Positions 34,083-43,238 of a stretch of DNA of 60,341 nt are shown one piece after another (within the stretch, counting starts at the first letter, position 1; every line of letters starts with the position of its first letter). Position numbers and translations under genes: made by a program. The stretch comes from Anaerolineales bacterium HSG25 (GTDB taxonomy: Bacteria; Chloroflexota; Anaerolineae; 4572-78; J111), in assembly GCA_030377865.1 (NCBI GenBank), contig JAUCGA010000024.1, positions 1-60,341 of the forward strand. Direction: 5' to 3'. The notes below the pieces were generated by a model. That model was not told where the DNA came from. It saw only the letters and a list, made by a program, of their open reading frames with translations, and searched no databases.

Positions 34083-34320
34083 GTAAAAGTTCAGTAAAGT
34101 CACCCTAGAAACCCGATTTCTTAAAGAAATCGGGTTTCTGACACTCTTTCTGGCGAGTTCACTGAATATTTAGGTTCTCTGGTAGATTCCGTGCAACTCG
34201 AAATTGTGTCCTGAATTAGATACTTTGATGGGGCAATCTTCCCGCAAGTTTAAAACTTGCGGGAAGATGATGACACAATCATGACCTTTGCACGAAAAGC
34301 CCCAAAGAGCCAATATTTAC
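34083..34320. mobile_element. R1 element, copy d, split by an R3 insertion
   Basis: The R1 body is 34083-34172 and its last base is at 34320; the R3 element and its target duplication lie between. The outer 8-bp duplication TACTCAAT (34075-34082 and 34321-34328) is intact. The hairpin AGAAACCCGATTTCT is perfect. Confidence 0.9.
34173..34311 (+). mobile_element. R3 element, copy b, inserted in R1
   Basis: 139 bp, GGTTCTCTGG...CCAAAGAGCC. Its target duplication AATATTTA (34165-34172 and 34312-34319) is the end of the R1 element. The core hairpin CTTCCCGCAAGTTT/AAACTTGCGGGAAG is perfect. The remainder of the gap to 34428 shows only decayed sequence. Confidence 0.92.
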
Positions 34321-34428
34321 TACTCAATATCAAACATGGCACCATCACCATCGAGCTAACCCGCGCTAGGTTATCATGCTCTAGTCGGTGAATCGGAATA
34401 ATTGTCTAAATCGGTATAATACCTAACC

Positions 34429-34761
34429 ATGATTTACGTGGATACTTTTCAGAATTATTCGTTTGGGAAGCAGGTGCATCCGGTTTTTCAAAATGGTTCG
34501 GCTCATTTAGCCACTGATAGCGATGATTTATCTGACTTGCATGCCTTTGCCGCCAAGCTAGGACTACGTCGGGCTTGGTTTCAAGATAAACGTATTCCTC
34601 ATTATGATCTTAATCGAGATGGATGGCTATTGGCGCAGAAACATGGCGCCCAATTAGTCTCAGCACGGGAACTGATTCGACGTTGTCGTCCTAAACAGAA
34701 AAAACTAAACGAAAAACGAGTAACAAAGAACGAAGAACGCCCCCTCACCCATAAATTATAA
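34429..34761 (+). CDS. DUF4031 domain protein
   Basis: 110 residues. The DUF4031 core is IYVDTF, SHLATDSDDLSDLHAFAAKLGLRRAWFQ-like and PHYDLNRDGWLLAQKHGA. The domain is small (about 75 residues) and its function is unknown. The tail (KQKKLNEKRVTKNEERP) is charged and may be partly non-conserved. A TATAAT box at 34415-34420 is eight bases before the ATG and no ribosome-binding site is seen, suggesting a leaderless mRNA. It stands 21 bases upstream of the large hybrid kinase on the same strand. Confidence 0.82.
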   Translation: MIYVDTFQNYSFGKQVHPVFQNGSAHLATDSDDLSDLHAFAAKLGLRRAWFQDKRIPHYDLNRDGWLLAQKHGAQLVSARELIRRCRPKQKKLNEKRVTKNEERPLTHKL

Positions 34762-34782
34762 TTTGCCAGCCATTGTTAATAT

Positions 34783-37700
34783 ATGTCAACGACAGATGAA
34801 ATGCCCAAACAAAAACGAAAAACAATAGGTTTTCTGTTAACTATTGTTTTTCTTATCATGGCGGTGATACCGGCCTTAATTATCACTTGGGATACCAGCA
34901 GTCAGGAGTTGGAAGGGAGCAAAGCCCAAATCCTTAGCCAGTTAAACTCGGTCGCCAAGCTCAAACAAGCTAACATTAATCGTTGGGTGAGCACACTTCA
35001 AGGCTCATTAGCCGATTTAGAACAAAAATCGCCCTTTGATTTGCGAGCTAAAATTTTATTAAAGCGAGAACATTACGATGTCATTGCTCGTGGCGTGCTA
35101 CGTCCTGTCTTGCAAATTCAAATTGATGAACGCCATTTGTTTGATGAGATTTTTCTGTTAGATCTGAAACGGGTTGTGGTTTTGTCAACTAACCAAGACA
35201 ACGAAGGCGTGTATCTTCCGCTTCATCAACGCCCCTATTTTAGACCCGCTTTAGAAAAACCATATACTGAACTTTTGGGAGTCGCGACTCTCTCTAAATA
35301 CAACTCAGTAGTAGCGGCTCGCCCCGTGTACGATAACAATGGCAAGGTACTTGGCGTGTTGGCCGGACGAGCCAATATGGATGTGTTGAATCAGATTATT
35401 GGTGAAAATGCTGGGCTTGGTCAGACCGGAGAGACCTATTTGGTCGGTAAAAATAACTACTTGCTGACTGAACTACCGGGTGTACAAGTACAAAAAGTGC
35501 AAACTGAGGGTGTAAATACAGCCCTTGAAACACAAGATAGCCGTTCTGGAGCATATACTAACTATCACGATAAGCCTGTATTGGGCATGTATCATTGGCT
35601 ACCAGAGCTAAAATTGATATTGGTGGTTGAACAGGAAGCGGCTGAGGCATTTGCTCCAACGTATGCAATTTTGTCGCGTAATGTTTTTGTAGCCGGTTTT
35701 GCCGCGATTTTGGCTATTGTTGTGGGTCTCGTTGTAACTCGCCAAATCACTAAACCATTAGTAAAACTGACCAATACGGCGCTTAATATTGCTGAGGGGG
35801 AGCATCATCTTACTGCCGATGAAGCTAGCCGAGGTGAAATTGGTACATTGGCCGCCGCTTTTAATAGTATGACCAGTCAGCTTCGGCTGTCCATTGCTCG
35901 TTTGAAGAAACAGGTTGATGATTTGCGACGTACCGAAGATGCCTTACGTCAATCAGAGGCTAAATATCGAGACTTGTCCAAACAGTTAGAGGCTCGTTCG
36001 GTAGAGTTGGAAGAGAAAAATGAAGCCCTGCAACGCATGGACAGGCTTAAGGATGAGTTTTTAGCCAACACTTCACACGAACTTCGTACTCCTCTTAACG
36101 GTATTATTGGTATCGCTGAGTCGATGACTGATGGTGCAACTGGCCCGATTAGTCAGATTCAAGAGAAAAATTTATCCATGATCGTTGTTAGTGGTAAACG
36201 TCTCTCAAGCATGATAGATGATATTCTCGACCTTTCGAGACTCAAACATGAAACATTGGTGCTTAACATCAAACCGATGCGGGTGAAAACATTGGTCGAG
36301 GTGGTACTGACACTCTCTTATCCGTTATTGCAAAATAAACCACTAACTCTTATCAACAACATCTCTTCCAAACTGCCCGCGGTATATGGTGACGAGAATC
36401 GAGTCCAACAGATACTTCATAATCTCGTAGGTAACGCCATTAAATTTACCGAAACAGGTATCATCACGGTCTCCGCCGAATTGGTTGAGCATAATCAAGT
36501 AACTACTGCCATTATCGACCAGTCAATCTTGCCATCAAATCAGCCGCCCTCGTCACAACAGTATCTGGCAATCCACATTACCGATACGGGAGTTGGTATC
36601 GCTTCTGATAAGATAGAGCGAATTTTTGAAGCATTTGAACAAGAAGATGGCTCGGTGGCTCGAACTTATGGCGGAACGGGATTGGGGTTGGCGATTACTC
36701 AGCAACTGGTCGAACTGCATGGGGGCAAAATTTGGGTCGATTCCACGCCCGACCAAGGCTCGACATTTAGTTTTACCTTGGCTGTTTCTGACGAACTGGT
36801 CGATGAGCAAGCACTCGAAATCTCGCTTGACCAACAGGCCGAACTGCTCAAACATTCCCTCATTGACCCTGACATTACCATTAATCTTGATAGTTTAATG
36901 ACCCAAGAGGGACAATTTGATATTTTGGTGGTTGATGATGAGCCGATTAACCGTCAGGTACTAGTCAATCATCTTTCTGTTCAGCAATATCGAGTCGCTG
37001 AAGCCATTGATGGTTTGGAGGCACTGCAACTAATTCAGGCCGGTCAACGTTTCGACTTAATCGTGTTAGATGTGATGATGCCTCGCATGTCCGGTTACGA
37101 GGTTTGTCGGGAACTTCGCCGAGAGTATCCGGCTACAGAATTACCGATTATTATGTTGACCGCTAAAAATCGGGTTGATGATTTGGTGGCTGGATTTGAA
37201 GCTGGTGCAAATGATTATCTTATCAAACCGTTTTCTAAAGCAGAGCTACTAGTAAGGATTCAGACCCATTTACAGTTGAACAATCTGCGTGCTCTAAACG
37301 CCAGTAAAGATAAATTTTTCTCCATCGTTTCTCATGATCTCCGTAGTCCCTTTACACCACTGTTAGGTATGTCTGAACTGCTAGTCGAAAGCTCTCTTGA
37401 TGCTTCCCGTGAGGATATTTTGACCATGAGCCGAGGTATCAACAGGGCGGCTCAGAACGTCTACAACCTGCTCGAAACACTTCTGCAATGGTCTCGACTC
37501 CAGCGCGGCCACCTGACCCATCACCCAGAAATATTTGATATTAAGGAGATGATTGATAGAATTGTAGAACTGTTGACGATTAACGCCGAGAAAAAAGGAA
37601 TTATGCTTTTGAATCATGTGTCAGCGGGTCTGTTTGTTGATGCAGACCAGAACATGCTTAACACAGTAATTCGGAATTTGATTAGTAACGCCATCAAGTT

Positions 37701-38280
37701 TACCACTCGTGGCGGTCGGGTTCTAATTTCATCCAAAGTGGTGACGAAGCAGGATGATTCGGCCTCAACCGACCTGCTCGAACTGTCGGTGATTGACAGT
37801 GGCGTGGGTATGAGTCAAGAGAATTTGACCAAACTATTTGTGTTAGAGACCCAACATTCTACCCGTGGTACGGATCAGGAAGGTGGAACCGGGTTGGGTT
37901 TGATTATTTGTCAGGAGATGGTTCGTAAAAATGGCGGCGACATATCGGTCGAGAGTGAACAGGGTGAAGGTACAACGGTTATATTTACCATTCCCCTAGA
38001 TCATCAACAAACTATGGATCTTCCTAACCTAACTTCCGTTATTCCTGCTCACTATGGTGAACCACAAACCGAAGAGAGTTTCCCGATTCCATCTGTATCA
38101 GAAATGGAGCGATTGTTTAAGCTGGCGACTATGGGTGATATGAAAGGTATCAAAAATCGGGCGACCCATCTGCTGGCGTTGGATGAAGCCTTTAAGCCCT
38201 TTGCCGACAAACTGCATCTTTTGGCCGATCAGTTTGAGGATGAGGCCCTGTTACTATTTGTGGAAGGGCTGATGGAGTGA
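34783..38280 (+). CDS. Hybrid sensor kinase: dCache-HAMP, kinase, receiver, second kinase
   Basis: 1165 residues. A membrane helix (about 14-35), an extracellular double-Cache-like domain (about 40-290), a second helix (about 297-318), HAMP (about 320-372) and coiled coil lead to a first HisKA (His432, SHELRTP) plus HATPase (GTGLGLAITQQ), a receiver with Asp763 (LIVLDVMMP), then a second HisKA (His851, SHDLRSP) and HATPase (GTGLGLIICQ). The C-terminal 70 residues are helical and similar to the tail of the kinase at 1087. Cache domains bind small organic ligands outside the cell. Two full kinase modules around one receiver suggest an internal relay. The start ATG is weakly supported by context. 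Confidence 0.9.
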   Translation: MSTTDEMPKQKRKTIGFLLTIVFLIMAVIPALIITWDTSSQELEGSKAQILSQLNSVAKLKQANINRWVSTLQGSLADLEQKSPFDLRAKILLKREHYDVIARGVLRPVLQIQIDERHLFDEIFLLDLKRVVVLSTNQDNEGVYLPLHQRPYFRPALEKPYTELLGVATLSKYNSVVAARPVYDNNGKVLGVLAGRANMDVLNQIIGENAGLGQTGETYLVGKNNYLLTELPGVQVQKVQTEGVNTALETQDSRSGAYTNYHDKPVLGMYHWLPELKLILVVEQEAAEAFAPTYAILSRNVFVAGFAAILAIVVGLVVTRQITKPLVKLTNTALNIAEGEHHLTADEASRGEIGTLAAAFNSMTSQLRLSIARLKKQVDDLRRTEDALRQSEAKYRDLSKQLEARSVELEEKNEALQRMDRLKDEFLANTSHELRTPLNGIIGIAESMTDGATGPISQIQEKNLSMIVVSGKRLSSMIDDILDLSRLKHETLVLNIKPMRVKTLVEVVLTLSYPLLQNKPLTLINNISSKLPAVYGDENRVQQILHNLVGNAIKFTETGIITVSAELVEHNQVTTAIIDQSILPSNQPPSSQQYLAIHITDTGVGIASDKIERIFEAFEQEDGSVARTYGGTGLGLAITQQLVELHGGKIWVDSTPDQGSTFSFTLAVSDELVDEQALEISLDQQAELLKHSLIDPDITINLDSLMTQEGQFDILVVDDEPINRQVLVNHLSVQQYRVAEAIDGLEALQLIQAGQRFDLIVLDVMMPRMSGYEVCRELRREYPATELPIIMLTAKNRVDDLVAGFEAGANDYLIKPFSKAELLVRIQTHLQLNNLRALNASKDKFFSIVSHDLRSPFTPLLGMSELLVESSLDASREDILTMSRGINRAAQNVYNLLETLLQWSRLQRGHLTHHPEIFDIKEMIDRIVELLTINAEKKGIMLLNHVSAGLFVDADQNMLNTVIRNLISNAIKFTTRGGRVLISSKVVTKQDDSASTDLLELSVIDSGVGMSQENLTKLFVLETQHSTRGTDQEGGTGLGLIICQEMVRKNGGDISVESEQGEGTTVIFTIPLDHQQTMDLPNLTSVIPAHYGEPQTEESFPIPSVSEMERLFKLATMGDMKGIKNRATHLLALDEAFKPFADKLHLLADQFEDEALLLFVEGLME

Positions 38281-38297
38281 GAGCGGTTTATGTAACA

Positions 38298-38432
38298 TGG
38301 CTTTTCCTGATTGTTGCGATTATGTAATCGCAACGATCAGGAAAACAGGAGTGTCAAAATTGTATTTTGACAGCAAGAATGGAATTCTTGCACTCCGGGA
38401 AAAGTGACAACTTAGAAATGAAAGTTACTTAA
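38298..38432. repeat. R6 palindromic element, copy b
   Basis: Begins with a long palindrome, TTTTCCTGAT...ATCAGGAAAA around GCGATTACATAATCGC, then AGGAGTGTCAAAATTGTA, TTTTGACAGC, GGAATTCTTGCACTCC and AAGTGACAACTTAGAAATG. The part from GCGATTACATAATCGC to GAAAGTTACTTA is near-identical to the copy at 53.0 kb. Confidence 0.75.
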
Positions 38433-38446
38433 TTAATGCTCCTTCG

Positions 38447-38536
38447 TAAATATTCAGTGAACTCGCTAGAAAGAGCATCAGAAACCCGATTTCTTTGAGA
38501 AATCGGGTTTCTAGGGTAGTTTTACTGAATTTTTAC
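38447..38536. mobile_element. R1 palindromic element (MITE-like), copy e
   Basis: 90 bp, GTAAATATTCAG...TTTTTAC, flanked by the perfect 8-bp duplication GCTCCTTC (38439-38446 and 38537-38544). It lies just upstream of the zinc-finger membrane protein gene. Confidence 0.9.
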
Positions 38537-38578
38537 GCTCCTTCCTTATATTTCACGAGTTCACGAGTTTTAAACGAT

Positions 38579-39196
38579 ATGCCAATCTGTCAAACCTGTC
38601 ATGGCTCAGGGCAAAAAGAAGTCCGAGTCGAAACAAAAAAAACCTGTCCCAAGTGCAACGGAAGTAAAAACCTGCCTGATGGTTCTGACTGCCCTCGTTG
38701 TAAAAAATTGGGTAAAATAGCAACTGGAAAATATAAACGGGGTAAAGAGTTGTGCGATACTTGCTGGGGGAGTGGTGAAGTTAGCCAGATGTCGGTGAAT
38801 ATATGGTTTGCTTTGCGAGCTGTGCCGACCAGTTTGTTTTTGCTTTTTGGTGGCCCAATTCTTGCTTTTGGAGCATGGCAACTAATCGCCTTTGAGCCAG
38901 TTAGCGCCCTAATTATCATCATTGCTATAACCGCATGGGGTATTTTGATGAACGGGTTTATTCGAGGATTGCTCAATTTTGGTCCAGTGCCTCAGTTCAA
39001 CTGGTTTTTGATGCGAGCCGGGGTAGCCTCTATTGCCGTGTTAACAGTGGGCTTCAACCTCGTCTGGATACTATTCTTTGTTTTGACTGACCCGCGTCAG
39101 TTAAGTTTGGCTGGTTTAGCGGTGTTGGGCGTGTGGGCTATGTGGATGTTTGTCCTGATTATTTTTGACCATCCTAAATCAGACGAGGATGATTAG
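38579..39196 (+). CDS. DnaJ-type zinc-finger protein fused to four membrane helices
   Basis: About 205 residues. The N-terminal 70 residues hold four Cys pairs in CxxCxGxG-like motifs (CQTCHGSG, CPKCNGSK, CPRCKKLG, CDTCWGSG), the zinc-binding pattern of the DnaJ cysteine-rich region, but there is no J domain. Four membrane helices follow, and the tail is acidic. The zinc part should face the cytoplasm. Function is unknown; a membrane chaperone or redox role is possible. The ATG at 38579 is preferred; codons upstream are R1 sequence. Confidence 0.75.
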   Translation: MPICQTCHGSGQKEVRVETKKTCPKCNGSKNLPDGSDCPRCKKLGKIATGKYKRGKELCDTCWGSGEVSQMSVNIWFALRAVPTSLFLLFGGPILAFGAWQLIAFEPVSALIIIIAITAWGILMNGFIRGLLNFGPVPQFNWFLMRAGVASIAVLTVGFNLVWILFFVLTDPRQLSLAGLAVLGVWAMWMFVLIIFDHPKSDEDD

Positions 39197-39244
39197 GTCT
39201 GAGTGCAGACCAGTAGCCTACTGCGGGCTGTCTGCCCATGTTCC

Positions 39245-39347
39245 TAGGAATGAGTCCTAAACAAGTTGCGCGCTCCAGAGTGGTTCAATCTTTAAGATTG
39301 AACCACTCTCATGACGAACTGCACAAATTAATTAATTCCGATTCCTA
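39245..39347. repeat. R2 palindromic element, copy c
   Basis: TAGGAATGAGTCCTAAACAAG...AATTCCGATTCCTA with the perfect core hairpin AGAGTGGTTCAATCTTTAAG and its complement. It ends 17 bases before the GT-C gene start and could be read in-frame upstream of it. Confidence 0.8.
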
Positions 39348-39363
39348 CGTCTCTCGATCACCC

Positions 39364-41844
39364 ATGTACAAGTTACTCAAATCCCACTTCTTAGGGCTGT
39401 TTCTCCTCATCTTTATCGGACTGGGGTTGGGGTATGACACCCTAACCCCTATTTTTGAGCAGTCTGACGAAACACTCCATTACCCTTACATCAAACATAT
39501 CGCTGATGGTAATGGGCTACCGTTAGCAATCCCCGACCAACTATGGAATCAGGAAGGCACCCAACCCCCACTTTATTATTCGATAGTCGCCGCGACCACC
39601 TTTTGGGTCGATAGCGATAATCTTCTCGACCATCTGCAATATAATCCCCATTGGCTTTTTACCGACCTACGAGCCGTCAGCAACGACAACCAGAATCGGG
39701 TTCTGCATGGCCCAATGGATGCGTTTCCTTATCAACATGCGGCGCTGGCTATCCATATTGGACGCTGGTGGAGCCTGTTATTTGGGATGTTGACTGTTTT
39801 GAGTAGCTTTTTTCTACTTCACCACCTTTTTCCACATCAGCATGCCCTCATCATAACTAGCCTCGCCTTAATCACGCTTAACCCTCAATTTTTGCGAGTT
39901 TCGGCTACCGTTAGCAACGACAGCTTGTCGGCTTTTTTAACCACCCTAACCGTTTTGTTAACCTTCAAGTTAACCTCCTCAAATCAAGCTACATCACCCC
40001 TTAAGACAACTATCTACGAGTATAGCCTATGGTCAGCGGCTGGAGCTATTTTGTTAGGGGTACTGTGTGGTTTGGCGACCTTAACTAAGTTAAGTAGTCT
40101 TTCGACGATTATTTTGGTGACGGTTGTGATTTTGTGGCAATACGTGACGCAAAATCCCCTCCCCAAACAACGCTCTCTATCGACACTCGTGGCCTACTAT
40201 CAGCCACCGATACGAGCATTAATAATCATTGGTTTGACTATGTTGACCGTGACAGGCTGGTGGTTTTATCGTAACTATTACCTATATGGTGAATGGTTTG
40301 CTACGGATACTCATCTTGACTTAGCGGGACGGGGCACTCTGTCTTTGCTAGAGATTTGGCAACAACGGACTGAGATTTTACGTGCTTATTGGGGAACATT
40401 TGGTTGGGGACAGATCCGCCTGCCTGAGCCGGTGTATCAGTTTTTGGGCTGGTTTACAACCATTGGCATGGTGGGGATTGGTTATCTGTTTTTGCGAGAG
40501 GCATGGCGGGTTGGGGCATCTCAATCTAAGGATGAGGTTTCGAGTTTGAGCGGCACTCTGCCCCCTTCCAACCTCAAGGCCGTTAAGTTAGCGGAGTCTT
40601 GCCCTCCCTCAGTCCTCCCCAAAGAGGGGGAAGCCAGTTCCTCCTCCCTTGGGGAGGGGGTTAGGGGGAGGGCTAATTCCCCCCTCTGGCGAGGGCTAAT
40701 CTCCAGTCAGTTGCCAGTCATGATATTCCTGCTTTTTTGGAGCGGAATCAACCTCCTGCTCTATATCCGTTGGGTTATGGAGGTTGGTTCGGTTTCCCAT
40801 ACTCGCCTCATGTTTCCGGCCATCATGGCGATTTCGGTATTGCTGGGACTGGGTTGGCATGCTTGGCTTCCTAAGTGGGTAAGCTACTACTTTGCGGGTG
40901 GGCTGGTTGGTGGACTGTTGCTCATCAACCTAACCGCGCTGACTTTGTTAAACCATGTTTTTCAACCCACCGATAATTTGCCTCGACCCAATAATCCACT
41001 AGAGTTGGTTTATGTGGATGGTTTGCAACTGTTAACTGGGCAGGTTGGCTCAACGCCTAAACCGCAGGCTAAACAGGGCGAGATTATTCGTGTACAGGCT
41101 CAATGGCAAGCCTTAAAACCGTTAGGACATCATTATAGTTTGGCGCTAGTTGTGGTCAGTCCTGACGGAACGGTATTGGGACATCGGGAAACTTATCCGA
41201 GTTTAGGATTGCGTCCAACTAGGTATCTTCAGCCGAATCAGCCTTTTGTTGACCAATATCCAATTCCCATCGAGGGTGATGTAGCCGAGCCATTGCTTGC
41301 CAATGTAACCATAAGTTTGTTTGATTTTGACTCTGCTGGTCGAGATGGATTGCCTGTCCTTGACCAGCAAGGGAATCTAGTCACACCGATTGTGGGACAG
41401 GTCAAATTAGTGCCTCAGTCTTGGCCACAATATCAGCCAATGTATGATGTTCAGGTCAACTTTGCCGATTCAATCAACCTTATCGGCTACGATTTGGTGT
41501 GCCAAACTGAGATGACAGATTGTCAAACCATGTCATTCATATTATACTGGCAATCAACCACGCCTGTTAATGTTGACTACATGGTATTCGTTCATCTTTT
41601 TGATGAGACGGGCACGGTTTTAGCTCAGTTTGATGGGCCACCCGCTAATAACCATTACCCAACTAGTTGGTGGTCAATCGGAGAAATCATCGCCGACCCA
41701 CGCTCGCTTGCCTTACCAGCTACCTCATCTGTTATGCAAATTGGGCTGTATGATTTACAATCAGGACAACGCTTGCCCATTGTGAACAGTTCCTTGCCTC
41801 ATCAAAATAATAGTGTCACAATACCTACTTCCTCTCAAGAATAA
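39364..41844 (+). CDS. Polytopic membrane protein, GT-C / DUF2142-like glycosyltransferase candidate
   Basis: About 826 residues. A first membrane helix is followed by PIFEQSDETLHYPYIKHIAD, with the acidic SDE motif expected in the first external loop of GT-C enzymes. About ten helices follow (to about 550), and then a soluble C-terminal beta-rich domain (about 560-826). An R8 repeat is inserted in-frame (about 388-445, SKDEVSSLSGTLPP...), between two helices. It would transfer a lipid-linked sugar to an extracellular acceptor; a matching donor enzyme could be the GT2 protein at 22792. The ATG at 39364 (MYKLLKSHF) is chosen because upstream codons belong to the R2 element. Confidence 0.75.
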   Translation: MYKLLKSHFLGLFLLIFIGLGLGYDTLTPIFEQSDETLHYPYIKHIADGNGLPLAIPDQLWNQEGTQPPLYYSIVAATTFWVDSDNLLDHLQYNPHWLFTDLRAVSNDNQNRVLHGPMDAFPYQHAALAIHIGRWWSLLFGMLTVLSSFFLLHHLFPHQHALIITSLALITLNPQFLRVSATVSNDSLSAFLTTLTVLLTFKLTSSNQATSPLKTTIYEYSLWSAAGAILLGVLCGLATLTKLSSLSTIILVTVVILWQYVTQNPLPKQRSLSTLVAYYQPPIRALIIIGLTMLTVTGWWFYRNYYLYGEWFATDTHLDLAGRGTLSLLEIWQQRTEILRAYWGTFGWGQIRLPEPVYQFLGWFTTIGMVGIGYLFLREAWRVGASQSKDEVSSLSGTLPPSNLKAVKLAESCPPSVLPKEGEASSSSLGEGVRGRANSPLWRGLISSQLPVMIFLLFWSGINLLLYIRWVMEVGSVSHTRLMFPAIMAISVLLGLGWHAWLPKWVSYYFAGGLVGGLLLINLTALTLLNHVFQPTDNLPRPNNPLELVYVDGLQLLTGQVGSTPKPQAKQGEIIRVQAQWQALKPLGHHYSLALVVVSPDGTVLGHRETYPSLGLRPTRYLQPNQPFVDQYPIPIEGDVAEPLLANVTISLFDFDSAGRDGLPVLDQQGNLVTPIVGQVKLVPQSWPQYQPMYDVQVNFADSINLIGYDLVCQTEMTDCQTMSFILYWQSTTPVNVDYMVFVHLFDETGTVLAQFDGPPANNHYPTSWWSIGEIIADPRSLALPATSSVMQIGLYDLQSGQRLPIVNSSLPHQNNSVTIPTSSQE
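40526..40690. repeat. R8-type repeat inserted in-frame in the GT-C-like gene
   Basis: Contains GATGAGGTTTCGAGTTTGAG shared with the M23/M14 gene insertion (there one base different, on the other strand), then CT-rich inverted segments CCCTCAGTCC..., CTCCCTTGGGGAGGGGGTTA. It keeps the reading frame throughout. Confidence 0.8.
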
Positions 41845-41851
41845 TACTGTG

Positions 41852-41988
41852 GACCTGTTCGGGAATAACTAATCATCTCATAAAAACTCAAAATCGAGGT
41901 ACACGGAGTGCAAAAGCATCTTGCTTTTGCATGTTTATCTCTGGCAAAAGCAAGATGCTTTTGCACTCCTTTATTCCCGAACAACTCT
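41852..41988 (+). repeat. R4 palindromic element, copy c (with paired base changes)
   Basis: 137 bp. Outer stem GTTCGGGAATAA/TTATTCCCGAAC (G/C in place of C/G of other copies) and inner stem AAAGCATCTTGC/GCAAGATGCTTT (A/T in place of T/A). Both changes keep base pairing. It ends 35 bases before the end of the NnrS-like gene. Confidence 0.85.
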
Positions 41989-42023
41989 TGTATAACGTTA
42001 ATACACTGTTCTTTCCCTCTGCC

Positions 42024-43121
42024 CTATTTCTTGATGCTAGACCACACAATCGTAGCCACTATGTTTACGAGGAACATCAGGATTGCCACTCCGTTAAGTA
42101 AACCGCCCCAAGATCGAAGCGCAGGCAAAATCATTAGGTCACCAATTATCCGTAACAGTAACGATAGGTGTAGTATAAGCAGAGGGAGATAAAAGGCTGG
42201 TTGAAAAGTAATCGGTCTACGTAAAATTGCTGGGAAAATGATGGGCGCGTGTCCAAAAATCATGGAGAAAACAAAGCCAACAAAAACGGCATGTAACATG
42301 GCATCATAATACAAGCCTGATGTCATCCCGCCAAAATAAAGGGCCAACAGTCCACCAATAATCAGCCAAATATACCCGACCAATAGACAGACCGCGATAT
42401 ATCGGGTTAGGCCCGTTTTTTTGATGGTGTATCGAGCCACATCATATCGTAATAACCACAGGGCAATGGCGACCATGCCTCCTCCTGCCACCCGTACCCC
42501 TAGCGAATAGTTAAACACGGTCAATAGTGTACCTACCACAAACAGCAGAACCACTGCAACAAACATGTTTATAACGGTTGAGGAGAGGCGTAACACTCGC
42601 CCCAACTCTAGCCGCTCTCCGGCGATAGTCAGCAAAAGGAAACCAATCCACCAAAAGGTTACGGTAGGTATAGACCAACCGAACAGCCACAGGGCATTGC
42701 CGATAAACCACATCAGCGCTCCGCCAGCCATAGTGATCGTGTAAGAGGCGGTTTCCATCTGTAGAATCTTGACAAAAACCAGCACTAAACAGAAACTACC
42801 AATGGTCATAAACAGTGGGCCTGCCAAACTAAGGTTTCCCGACAATAGGATGATGGCTCCTATAGCCGTAATAACTGGGCCAATATAGGTCCACCAAGCC
42901 TTGCTTGACAAGCCAGACAGAGCTACAGCTCGTTCAACCCCAATAAGTGTACCTAAAAATCCACACACGATTAACGGGCCATGATTAAGTGGCAACATCG
43001 GGTTAAGAGTTGGCCACAGCCAACCAAGCCGGAGCAAACCAGCCCATATTGCGGCCAACAAGGTCAGCATGCTGACCATGATTAAGGGAAAACGGATGTA
43101 ATAGGTTAATTTGTCGATCAT
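42024..43121 (-). CDS. NnrS-like polytopic membrane protein of the nos cluster
   Basis: 365 residues with about 12 membrane helices. Seen are LNHGPLIVCGFLGTLIGVERAVAL, MLHAVFVGFVFSMIFGHAPIIFPAIL and several conserved His in membrane segments (NHG, LHA, GHAP), as in NnrS-family haem/copper proteins linked to nitric-oxide stress and denitrification. It is somewhat divergent, so the family assignment is a best match, not certain. It is the last gene of the nos cluster on the minus strand, downstream of the cytochrome c, from which a hairpin separates it. Confidence 0.6.
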   Translation of the reverse strand: MIDKLTYYIRFPLIMVSMLTLLAAIWAGLLRLGWLWPTLNPMLPLNHGPLIVCGFLGTLIGVERAVALSGLSSKAWWTYIGPVITAIGAIILLSGNLSLAGPLFMTIGSFCLVLVFVKILQMETASYTITMAGGALMWFIGNALWLFGWSIPTVTFWWIGFLLLTIAGERLELGRVLRLSSTVINMFVAVVLLFVVGTLLTVFNYSLGVRVAGGGMVAIALWLLRYDVARYTIKKTGLTRYIAVCLLVGYIWLIIGGLLALYFGGMTSGLYYDAMLHAVFVGFVFSMIFGHAPIIFPAILRRPITFQPAFYLPLLILHLSLLLRIIGDLMILPALRSWGGLLNGVAILMFLVNIVATIVWSSIKK

Positions 43122-43151
43122 AAAGCTCCTGATTTATTGGCGTTTTACACA

Positions 43152-43195
43152 ACTAGACCCCAAAAGTTTTCAGAACCTTTGGGGTCTAGTTTTTG
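43152..43195. terminator. Hairpin ACTAGACCCCAAA/TTTGGGGTCTAGT between cytochrome c and NnrS-like genes
   Basis: Perfect 13-bp stem with a 12-14 base loop. The T-run follows the stem on the plus strand, so it would stop plus-strand transcription best. On the minus strand it might act as an attenuating or mRNA-stabilising stem between the two genes. Confidence 0.5.
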
Positions 43196-43238
43196 TTACA
43201 TCACAAATAGTCTATTTAAATTAGCAATCAAGCTTCAT

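Noticed and set aside
34264..34407. Frame starting in R3 and running to TRARLSCSSR
   Set aside because: It begins inside a mobile element and appears decayed; no recognisable product.
41852..41988. R4 reading frame MQKLLAFACLSLAKARCFCTPLFPNN as a peptide gene
   Set aside because: It is the translation of a palindrome present in several intergenic copies, without its own ribosome-binding site.
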